Origin: Jeongeupia chitinilytica | GTDB lineage: Bacteria; Pseudomonadota; Gammaproteobacteria; Burkholderiales; Chitinibacteraceae | Direction: 5' to 3' | Assembly: GCF_014652315.1 (NCBI RefSeq) | Contig: NZ_BMYO01000002.1 | Coordinates: 310,001-374,000 of the forward strand | DNA length: 64,000 bases | Shown: positions 1-7,856 of the stretch, one piece after another | How the letters are laid out: the number at the start of each line of letters is the position of its first letter | Numbering within the stretch: position 1 is the first letter of the stretch | The notes under the pieces: model-generated | The model's input: the letters and a program-made list of their open reading frames with translations, nothing else | What the model was told of the DNA's origin: nothing | The model's database searches: none | Position numbers and translations under genes: made by a program

Positions 1-68
1 GACAGCGACACGTCGTCGAGTACCAGCTTGCCCTGACGTTCGATGAACAGGTTTTCGGCGAGCAGCAT
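1..68 (-). CDS. hmuV: Haem ABC transporter ATP-binding protein, N-terminal fragment
   Basis: Only the first 22 codons lie in the window; the gene continues past the left edge. The fragment begins MLLAENLFIERQGKLVLDDV, the usual opening beta-strands of an ABC ATPase (HmuV/FecE type) ahead of the Walker A loop, which is not visible here. Its ATG shares one base with the TGA of hmuU (a TGATG junction), so the two are translationally coupled. The permease neighbour and the haem operon context support an ATPase that powers haem import across the inner membrane. Confidence 0.8.
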   Translation of the reverse strand, partial: MLLAENLFIERQGKLVLDDVSL

Positions 69-1111
69 CAGTGTCTCCGCTGCGCGAGCAGCCACAGGAA
101 GAAGGGGCCGCCGACGAGGCTGGTGACGATGCCGATCGGCAGCTCGGCCGGGATCACCGCGATGCGGGCGAGCCAGTCGGCCAGGGTCAGCGCGATTGCG
201 CCGGCGACGACCGAAGTCGGCAACAACCAGCGGTGGTCGGCGCCGAGCGCCAGCCGCACCAGATGCGGGACGACGAGACCGACAAAGCCGATCGCGCCGG
301 TGGCCGCGACCAGCGGGCCGACCAGCAGCGCGGTCAGCAGGATCAGCCGGCGGCGCACGGCCTTGAGCGGAAAGCCGAGGTGCAGCGCTTCGCGTTCGCC
401 GAGCAGCAGGGCGTTCATTGCACGCCAGTCGCGGGCGATCAGCGCACCGACAACGAGGGTCCACGGTGCCAGCCCGGCCAGCAGCGGCCAGCTGGCACCG
501 GCGAGGCTGCCCATGTTCCAGAACGTCAGGCTGCGCAGCTGGTTGTCGTCGGCCAGATAGGTGAACAGCCCGACCAGCGCGCCGCAGATCGCGTTGATCG
601 CAACGCCGGCGAGCAGTAGTCCGGCCATGCCCGGATAGCGCCGGCCGAGGTGGTAGGCGGCAACGGTGGCGACCAGGCTGCCGACAAAGGCCGACGGCGC
701 CAGCACGAGAAACGATCCGCCGCCGAGCACGATGGCGCCGACCGCACCCAGTGCACCGCCGGCCGAGATGCCGATCAGGCCGGGTTCGGCCAGCGGATTG
801 CGGAACAGTGCCTGCATGGCGGCGCCCGACAGCGCCAGCGCGGCACCGGCCAGCGCGGCGAACAGTACGCGCGGCAGCCGCACGTCGATCAGCACGCTGC
901 GCCACAGCGTTTCGTCCGGGCCCGACGCCGAAAAGAGCAGGCCGGGCAGTTCGGTCAGCGGAATGTGCAGTGCGCCGCTGCTGGCGGACAGCAGCATCAG
1001 TGCGATCAGCAGCGCCGAAAGCAGGCCGAGCACGCCGGCCGGCGTGCGCCAGCGCGAGGTTTTCGATGCTGCCGGCAGCGGAGAGGAAAGGGGGGAAGTC
1101 ACGGAGCTCAT
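68..1111 (-). CDS. hmuU: Haem ABC transporter permease, FecCD family
   Basis: A 347-residue polytopic membrane protein of the FecCD/BtuC family, normally about 330-350 residues with ten membrane helices. After a Ser/Pro-rich cytoplasmic lead (about residues 1-25) come hydrophobic segments and the family motif RLPRVLFAALAGAALALSGA near residues 79-98. The segment ALLLGEREALHLGF is the coupling region that contacts the ATPase. It should form the channel that carries haem from HmuT to the cytoplasm. It is separated from hmuT by 180 bp that hold a repeat element, and overlaps hmuV by one base. Confidence 0.9.
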   Translation of the reverse strand: MSSVTSPLSSPLPAASKTSRWRTPAGVLGLLSALLIALMLLSASSGALHIPLTELPGLLFSASGPDETLWRSVLIDVRLPRVLFAALAGAALALSGAAMQALFRNPLAEPGLIGISAGGALGAVGAIVLGGGSFLVLAPSAFVGSLVATVAAYHLGRRYPGMAGLLLAGVAINAICGALVGLFTYLADDNQLRSLTFWNMGSLAGASWPLLAGLAPWTLVVGALIARDWRAMNALLLGEREALHLGFPLKAVRRRLILLTALLVGPLVAATGAIGFVGLVVPHLVRLALGADHRWLLPTSVVAGAIALTLADWLARIAVIPAELPIGIVTSLVGGPFFLWLLAQRRH

Positions 1112-1161
1112 GTTACACCGGGGGCTGACGGGATTGCTTGGGGGGCGGAACCTGTTCCAGC

Positions 1162-1277
1162 AGGCGAGCGAGCCAAAGCAGTTCGTTCACGCCCGAAGCA
1201 CTGGGACCGGAATGGACATGGGGTCCATGAGGATCCCGAGCATCGGACGGGGGCGAAATGCGAAGGCACAGCCGCCT
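1162..1277 (-). repeat. Intercistronic repeat, copy 1 (hmuT/hmuU)
   Basis: This 116-bp element fills most of the gap between hmuT and hmuU. Aligned by eye it is about four-fifths identical to 33034-33150, which lies between copA and copZ. Both copies start with AGGCGAGCGAGCC and end with CAGCCGCCT on the + strand, so short imperfect terminal inverted repeats (AGGCG...CGCCT) are present. Positions 1203-1237 can fold as a 4-bp helix, a symmetric 5x5 internal loop, a 6-bp helix and a 5-nt loop. Both copies lie in the same direction relative to the surrounding minus-strand genes. I do not recognise the family. Confidence 0.8.
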
Positions 1278-1291
1278 GACGGGATAGGTTC

Positions 1292-2137
1292 TCAGCGGCT
1301 GGCGACTGCCGGCGCGGCTTTCAGCTCGCGCAGCGCCTGCGGCAGGCGCGGACCGTAGCCGAGCAGCAGCAGGTCGTCCATCACGATGACGCGGCGCTGT
1401 TGTGCGGCCGGGGTCGTCGCGATGCCCGGACGGGCCAGCAGTGCATCGAGCCCGCCCGAAGCCGCGAGCGATGCGGTCGACGTGACGATCAGGTCGGGCT
1501 TGAGCGCGGCAATGCCCTCCAGCGACAAGGGCTTGTAGCCCTTCTGCTTCGCCAGCACATTGCGGTAGCCGGCGAGCCTGAGCATCGCATCAGCACTGGT
1601 GTCGAAACCGGCGCCTTCCGGGTTGCCGCTGCGGTTGATCAGCAGCAGTGCCCGGGTCGGGCCGACCTGCCTGGCGGCGAGTGCGTCGACCTGCTTGCGC
1701 AGCTCGATCACCATGGCGCGGCCGTCGTTGCGCAGGCCGAGCGCGGCAGCAACGCCGTGCATGCGCTGTTCGAGCGCATCCAGCGTCGGCGCGCTCGGCA
1801 GCACGATCACGCGCAGGCCGAGCCGGCGCAGCTGTTCGAGGGCTTGCGGCGGGCCGGCCTGGTCCGATGCCAGCACCAGATCGGGCTTGAGTGCGACCAC
1901 GCCCTCGAGCGAAAAGGCACGGTAATAGCCGACCTTGGGCAGCGCCCTGGCCGCCTCCGGATACGTGCTCGACTGGTCGACACCGATCAGCCGATTGCCG
2001 GCGCCCAGCGCGTAGACGATCTCGGTGAGCGGGCCGCCGAGGGCAACGACGCGCTGCGGTGCCGCCGGCGCAGCCGAGACCGACAGCGTGAAGAACGCCG
2101 CAACCGCGGCAAGGAGGAGGGCAAGGCGCTGTTTCAT
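1292..2137 (-). CDS. hmuT: Haem ABC transporter substrate-binding protein
   Basis: A 281-residue periplasmic binding protein. The first 22-25 residues form a signal peptide ending near SVSAAPAAP. Two BtuF/FhuD-like lobes follow, with the repeated phrase ALKPDL in both halves. YYRAFSLEG (Tyr71-Tyr72) matches the place of the axial haem-binding tyrosine in ShuT/HmuT proteins. It should take haem from the TonB receptor and deliver it to HmuUV. The ATG lies 7 bp after the hmuS stop, so the two are in one transcript. Confidence 0.9.
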   Translation of the reverse strand: MKQRLALLLAAVAAFFTLSVSAAPAAPQRVVALGGPLTEIVYALGAGNRLIGVDQSSTYPEAARALPKVGYYRAFSLEGVVALKPDLVLASDQAGPPQALEQLRRLGLRVIVLPSAPTLDALEQRMHGVAAALGLRNDGRAMVIELRKQVDALAARQVGPTRALLLINRSGNPEGAGFDTSADAMLRLAGYRNVLAKQKGYKPLSLEGIAALKPDLIVTSTASLAASGGLDALLARPGIATTPAAQQRRVIVMDDLLLLGYGPRLPQALRELKAAPAVASR

Positions 2138-2144
2138 CTCGACC

Positions 2145-3185
2145 TCACGCCGCCAGCGGCTCGTTGCACAGGTCGATCAGCAGCTCGCGCCATGCGGCCA
2201 GTTCCGGCACGCCCGGCTTGCGCACGCCGAAGAACTGCACGATCAGTTCGCCCGCTTCGTTGTACAGCTCCAGCGAGGTGACCCAGCCGTCGCTGGTCGG
2301 CTTGTTCACGACCCAGCTCGTGCTCACGGCTTCGGTGTTCAGGTGCAGGTTGAAGAGCGGGTCGAGCACGTTGTACCAGGGGCCGGTGCGCACCAGCTTT
2401 TTCACCGGGCCGCTGTGGATCTGCACCATGCCGCGGTTGCCGACAAAGCACATGATCGCCAGACCGGTGTCGGCCGCACGCTGCAGCATCGATTCGACCG
2501 CGTCGTTGTCGACCTGCTGGGCCAGATCGTTGCCGACCGAACGCAGCGCGCCGAGGCGGCTGACCTTGTGCTTCTTCAGCATCGGGAAGAAGGCATGCGT
2601 GTCCTTCAGTCCGAGCCAGGTGTCGCGCAGCGCGGCCGCGTCTTCCGGCGCGTCCGGCGTCGTGTCCGGCGCGTACGGCCTGGTTTCCGGCCAGGTCTTG
2701 TCGGCGACGGCGAAACGGCCGACCAGCGCGTCGTAGGCCTCGTTGTTGCTGTTTTCCAGCAGGAAGACCTTGTGGATGGCCACGCCTTCGGCGTCGAAGA
2801 ACTGGATGCTGCGACGGTCACCATCGGTCACGGCGTAGCAATGGGTCCACGCGCTGAAGAACATCCGCAGGTCGATGTCGGCCCCGAGCACGAGGCCGAT
2901 TGCGCCTTCGGCCTGGATGTCCTCGTAGGTACCCTTGCGCTCGTGCACGCACCACTCGTTGCGCGACAGCGCCATCACGTGGCCGAGCGTGCCCAGCTCC
3001 TTGAAGATGGCCTGAGCCGGGCCGGCGAGCTCGGTCGAGGCCACGCCACAGTCGGCGGCAACGAGTTGGGCTTCGGATACGGCGAGGCGGGCGGCACGGT
3101 CACGCGCGCGCAGTTTCGGCTCGGTGGCCAGCAGCGCTGCGTAACGGGTCTGCAGGGTGTAGGCGAGTTCTTGGAAAGTGCTCAT
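2145..3185 (-). CDS. hmuS: Cytoplasmic haem-handling protein, HemS/HmuS/ChuS family
   Basis: 346 residues, the usual length for HemS/ChuS proteins, which carry two copies of the haem-binding HemS fold. The N-terminal phrase LRARDRAARLAVSEAQLVAA is the family hallmark. Family members bind incoming haem and some degrade it aerobically. I placed the start at MSTFQELAYT because a longer reading would run into the 3' end of the receptor gene. It lies between hmuR and hmuT, 106 bp from the former with a hairpin in the gap. Confidence 0.9.
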   Translation of the reverse strand: MSTFQELAYTLQTRYAALLATEPKLRARDRAARLAVSEAQLVAADCGVASTELAGPAQAIFKELGTLGHVMALSRNEWCVHERKGTYEDIQAEGAIGLVLGADIDLRMFFSAWTHCYAVTDGDRRSIQFFDAEGVAIHKVFLLENSNNEAYDALVGRFAVADKTWPETRPYAPDTTPDAPEDAAALRDTWLGLKDTHAFFPMLKKHKVSRLGALRSVGNDLAQQVDNDAVESMLQRAADTGLAIMCFVGNRGMVQIHSGPVKKLVRTGPWYNVLDPLFNLHLNTEAVSTSWVVNKPTSDGWVTSLELYNEAGELIVQFFGVRKPGVPELAAWRELLIDLCNEPLAA

Positions 3186-3244
3186 TTCGGGTCTCCGGGG
3201 TGGTGCGGTTCGAATGCCGCCGGCATGCGGGGCACGCTGCAAAA

Positions 3245-3272
3245 GCAAAGGCCGACCCGCGAGCGGGTCGGC
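3245..3272 (-). terminator. Hairpin with T-rich tail between hmuR and hmuS
   Basis: Positions 3251-3272 form a near-perfect inverted repeat (GCCGACCCG, loop CGAG, CGGGTCGGC on the + strand). Read along the minus strand it is followed by CTTTGCTTTT. This looks like a weak or read-through terminator after the receptor gene, or a stabilising 3' hairpin. Either could set receptor expression above the downstream transport genes. Confidence 0.6.
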
Positions 3273-3291
3273 GACGGGGAGCGGTTCAGGC

Positions 3292-5520
3292 TCAGAAGCT
3301 CCAGTTGGCGTTGACGCGGAAGCTGCGGCCCGGCTGGGTGTAACGGTCGACAACCACGCTGTTCGACGTCAGTGCACGGGTCGAGGCATCGGCGCCGTCC
3401 CAGTACTTCTTGTCGAAGACGTTGAACACGCCGCCCGAGATGCGGACGTCCTTGATCGGCGTCCACCACGCGGTCAGATCGACCACGCCGTAGCCCGGTG
3501 CCGAGTACAGATTGCTGCTCGACAGCTTGGTCTTGGCCGCGGCCGCGGTCAGCAGCGCGTCGGCGCCCCAGACTTCCTGCTTGTACGACAGGCCGGTGAT
3601 CAGCTTGAGCGGGGCGACCGAATCGAGCCAGGTGTCGTCGGTTTCGTTGCGGCCGACGGACCAGGCCAGCGAGCCCCAGGTGCGCCATGCGCTGGTGAAG
3701 CTGTAGTGGGCAGTCGCCTCGACGCCGTAGATCCGTGCCTTGCCGATGTTCACGCTCTGGTAAACCATCGGGTAGCCCGGAATCCAGCCCGGATAGCTGC
3801 TGTTGATCGGGTGCAGCGTGTCGATGAAGTCCTTGTAGCGGGTGTCGAAGCCGGTGATCGTGCCGCCGGCGTTGTCGTTGCCGAGACGCACGCCGAACTC
3901 GTAGCCCGAACTGGTTTCCGGTTTCAGATCCGGGTTCGGCACCAGCGTGTAGCCCTGTGCCGAATTGGTGAACTGGCCGTTGATTTCCAGCGTCGTCGGT
4001 GCGCGGAAGCCCTGCGCGTACTTGGCGAACAGCGTGGCCTGCTCGGCGAACTTCCACGAGCCGGCGAGCGACGGCGAGATCTTGTCGTCTTCCTGGCTCT
4101 TCGGCGTCATGCCGATGCCCTGGTTGATCTGGCCCTGCAGCGAACCGGCATCCGGGTTGTTGCGGTAGTTGTCGTAACGGATGCCCGGGGTCAGGGTGTA
4201 GCGGCCGCCGTCGAAACCGAGCTCGTCCTGCGCGAACAGGGCCCACTGGGTCACGGTGGTGTCCGGAATCGTGCGCAGGTTGATCGACGTCGACGCCGGA
4301 TAACCGGCGGCGAACTCCTTGGTCTCGGTCTGCCACCATTCGCCGCCGATCACCCATTGCTGGGTGACGCTGCCGCCGATGTTCTTCACCGCCTGACCCG
4401 AAATGCCCTTGGCCGTTTCGGTGTAGCTGCCGTCACGCCAGTACACCGGATCGCGGGTGTTGCGGGTCTGGTCGCGGCGCTGGTCGCTGTCGAACTTCTG
4501 GTAGTACATCCGGGCCGAGGCCGAATCGATCAGCCCGCCGGCTTGGGGGGCGGTGTAGTCGTACTCGAGCGAGACGCGCTTGCGCTCCTGCTCGTCGTGC
4601 GCCCTGCTCGAGGTGATCGCGGTCGGCGCCGGCGGCATCACCACGCCCAGCTCGCTGTAGAGGTCGGTGTCGCTTTCGGTCTTGCGGTACTCGCCGGTCA
4701 GGCCCAGCTTGTGGCCGCCTTCGAAGTAGTGCTGCACCTTGGCGAGCGCGTTCCTGGTCGTGTAGTCCTGCGGATCCGGCGTGGTGCGGGTGTTCTTGTT
4801 CTTGCTGTCGTTGCTGCCCATGTTGTCGAGCTCGTGACCCTTGCGGCCGCCGAGCTGCAGCAACCAGTAGGTGTCCTGGTTGACTTCGCCGGCGATGGCG
4901 CCGGACAGGCCGTAGCTGCTGTCGGCGCTGTCGTAGTCGCCCTTCACCTGGCCGCCGAAGGTCTTGCCGGCCTTGATCAGGTCGGTCGGATCGAGCGTGC
5001 GCATGCCGACCACGCCGCCAAGCGCCGATGAGCCGTACAGCGTCGAGCCCGGGCCGCGGACGATGTCGATTGCGGTCAGCGAGGAGAAGTCGACCATGTC
5101 CTGACCGACGAAGGTGTCGCGGTTCGGGAACGAGAACACTTCGGGCAGGCGGACGCCGTCGACCATCATCAGCACGCGGTTGCCTTCGAGGCCGCGGATG
5201 TTGATGTTGGTGCCGCCGTAGCGGCCGCTGCGCGACATGTCGATACCCGGCTGCTCGTGGTCGCCCAGATCCTTGAAGTCGCGGATGAACTTTTCATCCA
5301 GCGTCTTGCGATCGGTCGACGTGACCGACGGTGGCAGTTCGTCGAGGGTTTTCTCGGTACGGGTCGCGGTGACGACGATCGGCGACAGGCTGGTGGCGCT
5401 GGCGTCCTGCTTGGCCGGCTTGCCGGCGGTGGCCTGTTGCGGGATCGGCGTGGCGGCGAATGCCGTCTGCAGGGCGCAGGCGAGCAGGCTGAGCACGAGC
5501 GGGTGCGTGGAGCGGTTCAT
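3292..5520 (-). CDS. hmuR: TonB-dependent haem/haemoglobin outer-membrane receptor
   Basis: 742 residues. MNRSTHPLVLSLLACALQTAFAA is a clear signal peptide, so I start there rather than at an upstream in-frame codon; AGGAC precedes this ATG. SPIVVTATRTEKTLDELP is the TonB box and plug start, and the plug carries NIRGLEGNRVLMMVDGVR. The barrel has the haem-receptor signature FRAP followed by NPDL (GFRAPTTLE ... VPNPDLKPETS) and a C-terminal aromatic (VNANWSF). No histidine lies between FRAP and NPDL, where some haem receptors carry a ligand. The gene follows hemP in a Fur-type haem operon. Confidence 0.92.
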   Translation of the reverse strand: MNRSTHPLVLSLLACALQTAFAATPIPQQATAGKPAKQDASATSLSPIVVTATRTEKTLDELPPSVTSTDRKTLDEKFIRDFKDLGDHEQPGIDMSRSGRYGGTNINIRGLEGNRVLMMVDGVRLPEVFSFPNRDTFVGQDMVDFSSLTAIDIVRGPGSTLYGSSALGGVVGMRTLDPTDLIKAGKTFGGQVKGDYDSADSSYGLSGAIAGEVNQDTYWLLQLGGRKGHELDNMGSNDSKNKNTRTTPDPQDYTTRNALAKVQHYFEGGHKLGLTGEYRKTESDTDLYSELGVVMPPAPTAITSSRAHDEQERKRVSLEYDYTAPQAGGLIDSASARMYYQKFDSDQRRDQTRNTRDPVYWRDGSYTETAKGISGQAVKNIGGSVTQQWVIGGEWWQTETKEFAAGYPASTSINLRTIPDTTVTQWALFAQDELGFDGGRYTLTPGIRYDNYRNNPDAGSLQGQINQGIGMTPKSQEDDKISPSLAGSWKFAEQATLFAKYAQGFRAPTTLEINGQFTNSAQGYTLVPNPDLKPETSSGYEFGVRLGNDNAGGTITGFDTRYKDFIDTLHPINSSYPGWIPGYPMVYQSVNIGKARIYGVEATAHYSFTSAWRTWGSLAWSVGRNETDDTWLDSVAPLKLITGLSYKQEVWGADALLTAAAAKTKLSSSNLYSAPGYGVVDLTAWWTPIKDVRISGGVFNVFDKKYWDGADASTRALTSNSVVVDRYTQPGRSFRVNANWSF

Positions 5521-5656
5521 TGCAAGTCCTATGAGCAGTCGAAAGCGGTGCGGATGCACCGAACGCGGCTGGCTTGCTGGCGGGGAGACCGTTCCGCCCA
5601 CTGGCTGGCATGCGTGGGTTGTTGGCGTCGTTCGTTGTGCCGAACGGGCCTTGTTC

Positions 5657-5818
5657 TTACTTCGTCAGAATCAGCTTCCCCTGGCGGGTTTCGCGCAGGG
5701 TGTAGCGCTCGCCGTTGTGTTCGATCACGACCGCACGCTGCCCCTGCAACAGCTGGTTGCTGCTGAAGACCGGCAGGGTCGGATTGGCTGGGGTGGTCGG
5801 CGGCGCTGGCTTGTTCAT
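5657..5818 (-). CDS. hemP: Haemin uptake protein HemP
   Basis: A 53-residue protein. Its C-terminal half reads VVIEHNGERYTLRETRQGKL followed by ILTK, the diagnostic HemP core, and it ends in TAA. HemP is widespread at the head of proteobacterial haem-uptake operons and in some species is reported as an activator of receptor expression. It is the first gene of the leftward operon, 136 bp ahead of hmuR, and its upstream region holds a Fur-like site. A 6-bp hairpin (5546-5561) sits in the hemP-hmuR gap. Confidence 0.9.
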   Translation of the reverse strand: MNKPAPPTTPANPTLPVFSSNQLLQGQRAVVIEHNGERYTLRETRQGKLILTK

Positions 5819-5834
5819 GGGTGAGAATACTAAC

Positions 5835-5853
5835 GCGAATTATTCTCATTCAC
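5835..5853. promoter_or_regulatory. Fur-box-like site upstream of hemP
   Basis: GCGAATTATTCTCATTCAC matches the 19-bp consensus GATAATGATAATCATTATC at 12 positions by my count. It lies 17-35 bp before the hemP start in an AT-rich stretch, where iron-bound Fur would block transcription. The site is predicted from sequence and context only. Confidence 0.6.
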
Positions 5854-5911
5854 AACATTTCTTACGCGTTGTATCGCATTTGCGCCAGATCAAACTTCTT
5901 TGTGCAATGCA

Positions 5912-5930
5912 TGTAACGAGAATCGTTATC
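5912..5930. promoter_or_regulatory. Fur-box-like site upstream of hutW
   Basis: TGTAACGAGAATCGTTATC matches the 19-bp Fur consensus at 14 positions and contains the near-palindrome AACGAGAATCGTT. It lies 44-62 bp upstream of the hutW start, so the rightward haem-degradation genes are probably iron-repressed together with the leftward uptake operon. Confidence 0.7.
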
Positions 5931-5973
5931 AAATAAATTGTCGGGCATGTCTTTCCCCCGAACAGGAGACTGC

Positions 5974-7329
5974 ATGTCCGCAGAACTCAGTGCCTGGTTT
6001 GCCGACGACGGCGAACTGGCTTTCGCCAAGCGCGCCCTCGTGATGCCTTGGCGCCACCGGACCCCGATCGACGGTGCCGACCACGCGGCCGTCTGGGCGC
6101 AGCTGCAGGCCACGCCCCGGCGCCCCGGTAAGGGTCTGGCTTACGTGCATGTCCCGTTCTGCGCCAATCACTGCCTGTTCTGCGGCTTCTACCAGAACCG
6201 CTGGGACGAGGCGGCATCGCGCCCGTATACCGACCGGCTGATCGCCGAGATCGAACGCGAAGCCGACACCGCGCTGGTGCAGGGGGCACCGATCCATGCC
6301 GTCTACCTCGGCGGCGGTACGCCGTCGGCACTGGCGGCCGGCGATCTGGCCCGGCTGATCACCGCGCTGCGCACTCGTTTGCCGCTGGCACCGGATGCGG
6401 AGATCACCGTCGAAGGGCGGATCCGCCATTTCGACGACGCCCGGATCGATGCCTGTCTCGATGCCGGCGCCAACCGATTCTCGATCGGCATTCAAAGCTT
6501 CGATACCCGGGTCCGCCAGCGGCTGGGCCGCAATGCGAGCCGCAAACAGGCGATCGCCTTTCTGGATGGGCTGGCACGGCGTGACCGGGCCGCGGTCGTC
6601 TGCGACCTGATCTTCGGGCTGCCCGATCAGGACGATGACGTGTGGGCGCGCGATCTGGAGACCGTCTGCGCATTGCCGCTCGACGGCGTCGACCTGTACG
6701 CGCTGAACCTGCTGCCGACGACCCCGCTGTCGAAAGCGGTCGAACTGCAACGCCGCAGCCTGTCGACGCCGCAGGCACGCCAGCGCATGTACCTCGCCGG
6801 GGTCGGGCGCCTGGCCGATGCGGGCTGGATGCAGCTGTCGAACAGCCATTGGGCCCGGACCACGCGCGAACGCAATCTTTACAACCAGTCGATCAAGGAA
6901 GGCGCCGACTGCATCGCATTCGGCTCCGGGGCCGGCGGCAGCGCGCATGGCGTCAGTTATGTCGTCGGTGGCGAGCTGGCCGCCTACGAGGCGCGGATCG
7001 ATGCCGGGTTCAAGCCGGTTTCGAGCATGGCCCGCAGCGATGCGTGGCAGCGGACCCGCGATGTCGTCACCGGCGGCATCGAGCGGGGCCGGCTCGATCT
7101 GCACGCCTTGCCGCTCGACCGGCGCAATGCGATTGCCGACGCGCTGGTCCCGCTGATTGCCAACTGGCATGCGGCCGGCCTGCTGGGCGATGCAGGCCCG
7201 GTACTGCGGCTGACACCTCGCGGCCGTTTCTGGGCCAACAACCTGCATGCGGCGCTGAACGACATCATTCCCCGACTTGCCGACAACCCGAACGCCGCCC
7301 GTGCGGCCCGAACCGGAGCTGAACCATGA
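5974..7329 (+). CDS. hutW: Radical SAM haem-degradation enzyme HutW/ChuW
   Basis: 451 residues. VHVPFCANHCLFCGFYQN has the radical SAM CxxxCxxC cluster motif, followed by the SAM-binding YLGGGTPSAL. The family is HemN-like. ChuW opens haem without oxygen by a radical methyltransfer, releasing iron and giving anaerobilin. The start is the ATG preceded by AGGAG 5 nt away; two earlier in-frame starts lack such a site. Its stop overlaps the next start (ATGA). The order hutW-hutX-chuY is the same as E. coli chuWXY. Confidence 0.9.
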   Translation: MSAELSAWFADDGELAFAKRALVMPWRHRTPIDGADHAAVWAQLQATPRRPGKGLAYVHVPFCANHCLFCGFYQNRWDEAASRPYTDRLIAEIEREADTALVQGAPIHAVYLGGGTPSALAAGDLARLITALRTRLPLAPDAEITVEGRIRHFDDARIDACLDAGANRFSIGIQSFDTRVRQRLGRNASRKQAIAFLDGLARRDRAAVVCDLIFGLPDQDDDVWARDLETVCALPLDGVDLYALNLLPTTPLSKAVELQRRSLSTPQARQRMYLAGVGRLADAGWMQLSNSHWARTTRERNLYNQSIKEGADCIAFGSGAGGSAHGVSYVVGGELAAYEARIDAGFKPVSSMARSDAWQRTRDVVTGGIERGRLDLHALPLDRRNAIADALVPLIANWHAAGLLGDAGPVLRLTPRGRFWANNLHAALNDIIPRLADNPNAARAARTGAEP

Positions 7330-7856
7330 ATGCACCAGCACTTGCCGAACGTCTTGCCGTCGACGCCGACGGCATCCTCGAAAATCTTGCCGCCGAGCAT
7401 GGCGTCAGCCTGCTCGATGTCGTGACCGCGCTGCCCGAACCGATGCGCCGCCTGCTGCCGGGATCGAGCTTTGCCGACGTGATGGCCGAGATCAGCGACT
7501 GGGGCGACGTCACGCTGCTGACGCACGGTGCCGACGCCATTCTCGAGTTTCACGGCCGGGTACCGGTCGGCCGCTCTGCGCACGGTTTCTTCAACCTGCG
7601 CGGTGGCGGCGCACTGAGCGGACACATCCGTGCCGACCGCTGTTCGACGATTGCGCTGGTCGAGCGACCGTTCATGGGGCTGGCGACGGCCTGCGTGATC
7701 TTCTTCAATCCGGACGGCGAGGCGATGTACAAGGTCTTCGTCCGCCGCAACAAGGACAAAAGCCTCGACGCCGAACAACTGGTACGCTTCCGCGCTCTGG
7801 CTGTGGCAAAAACGTGCTGCGGTGGTTGCAAGGGAGACGGTTCGTGCGGGGATTGA
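7326..7856 (+). CDS. hutX: Cytosolic haem carrier HutX/ChuX
   Basis: 176 residues, matching the HutX/ChuX family of about 165-170 that shares the HemS half-domain fold. Recognisable parts are the helical start DADGILENLAAEHGVSLLDV and the core GFFNLRGGGALSGHI with FFNPDGEAMYKVFVRR. It should hand haem to the degradation enzyme. The C-terminus is odd: the last 14 residues hold four cysteines (Cys164, 165, 168, 174) in a CCxxCxxxxxC pattern that I do not associate with ChuX. Its 3' end overlaps chuY by 13 bp. Confidence 0.88.
   Translation: MNAPALAERLAVDADGILENLAAEHGVSLLDVVTALPEPMRRLLPGSSFADVMAEISDWGDVTLLTHGADAILEFHGRVPVGRSAHGFFNLRGGGALSGHIRADRCSTIALVERPFMGLATACVIFFNPDGEAMYKVFVRRNKDKSLDAEQLVRFRALAVAKTCCGGCKGDGSCGD

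Noticed and set aside
3178..5031. A long plus-strand open frame opposite hmuR
   Set aside because: It is the antisense shadow of a well-defined receptor gene and has no recognisable domain.
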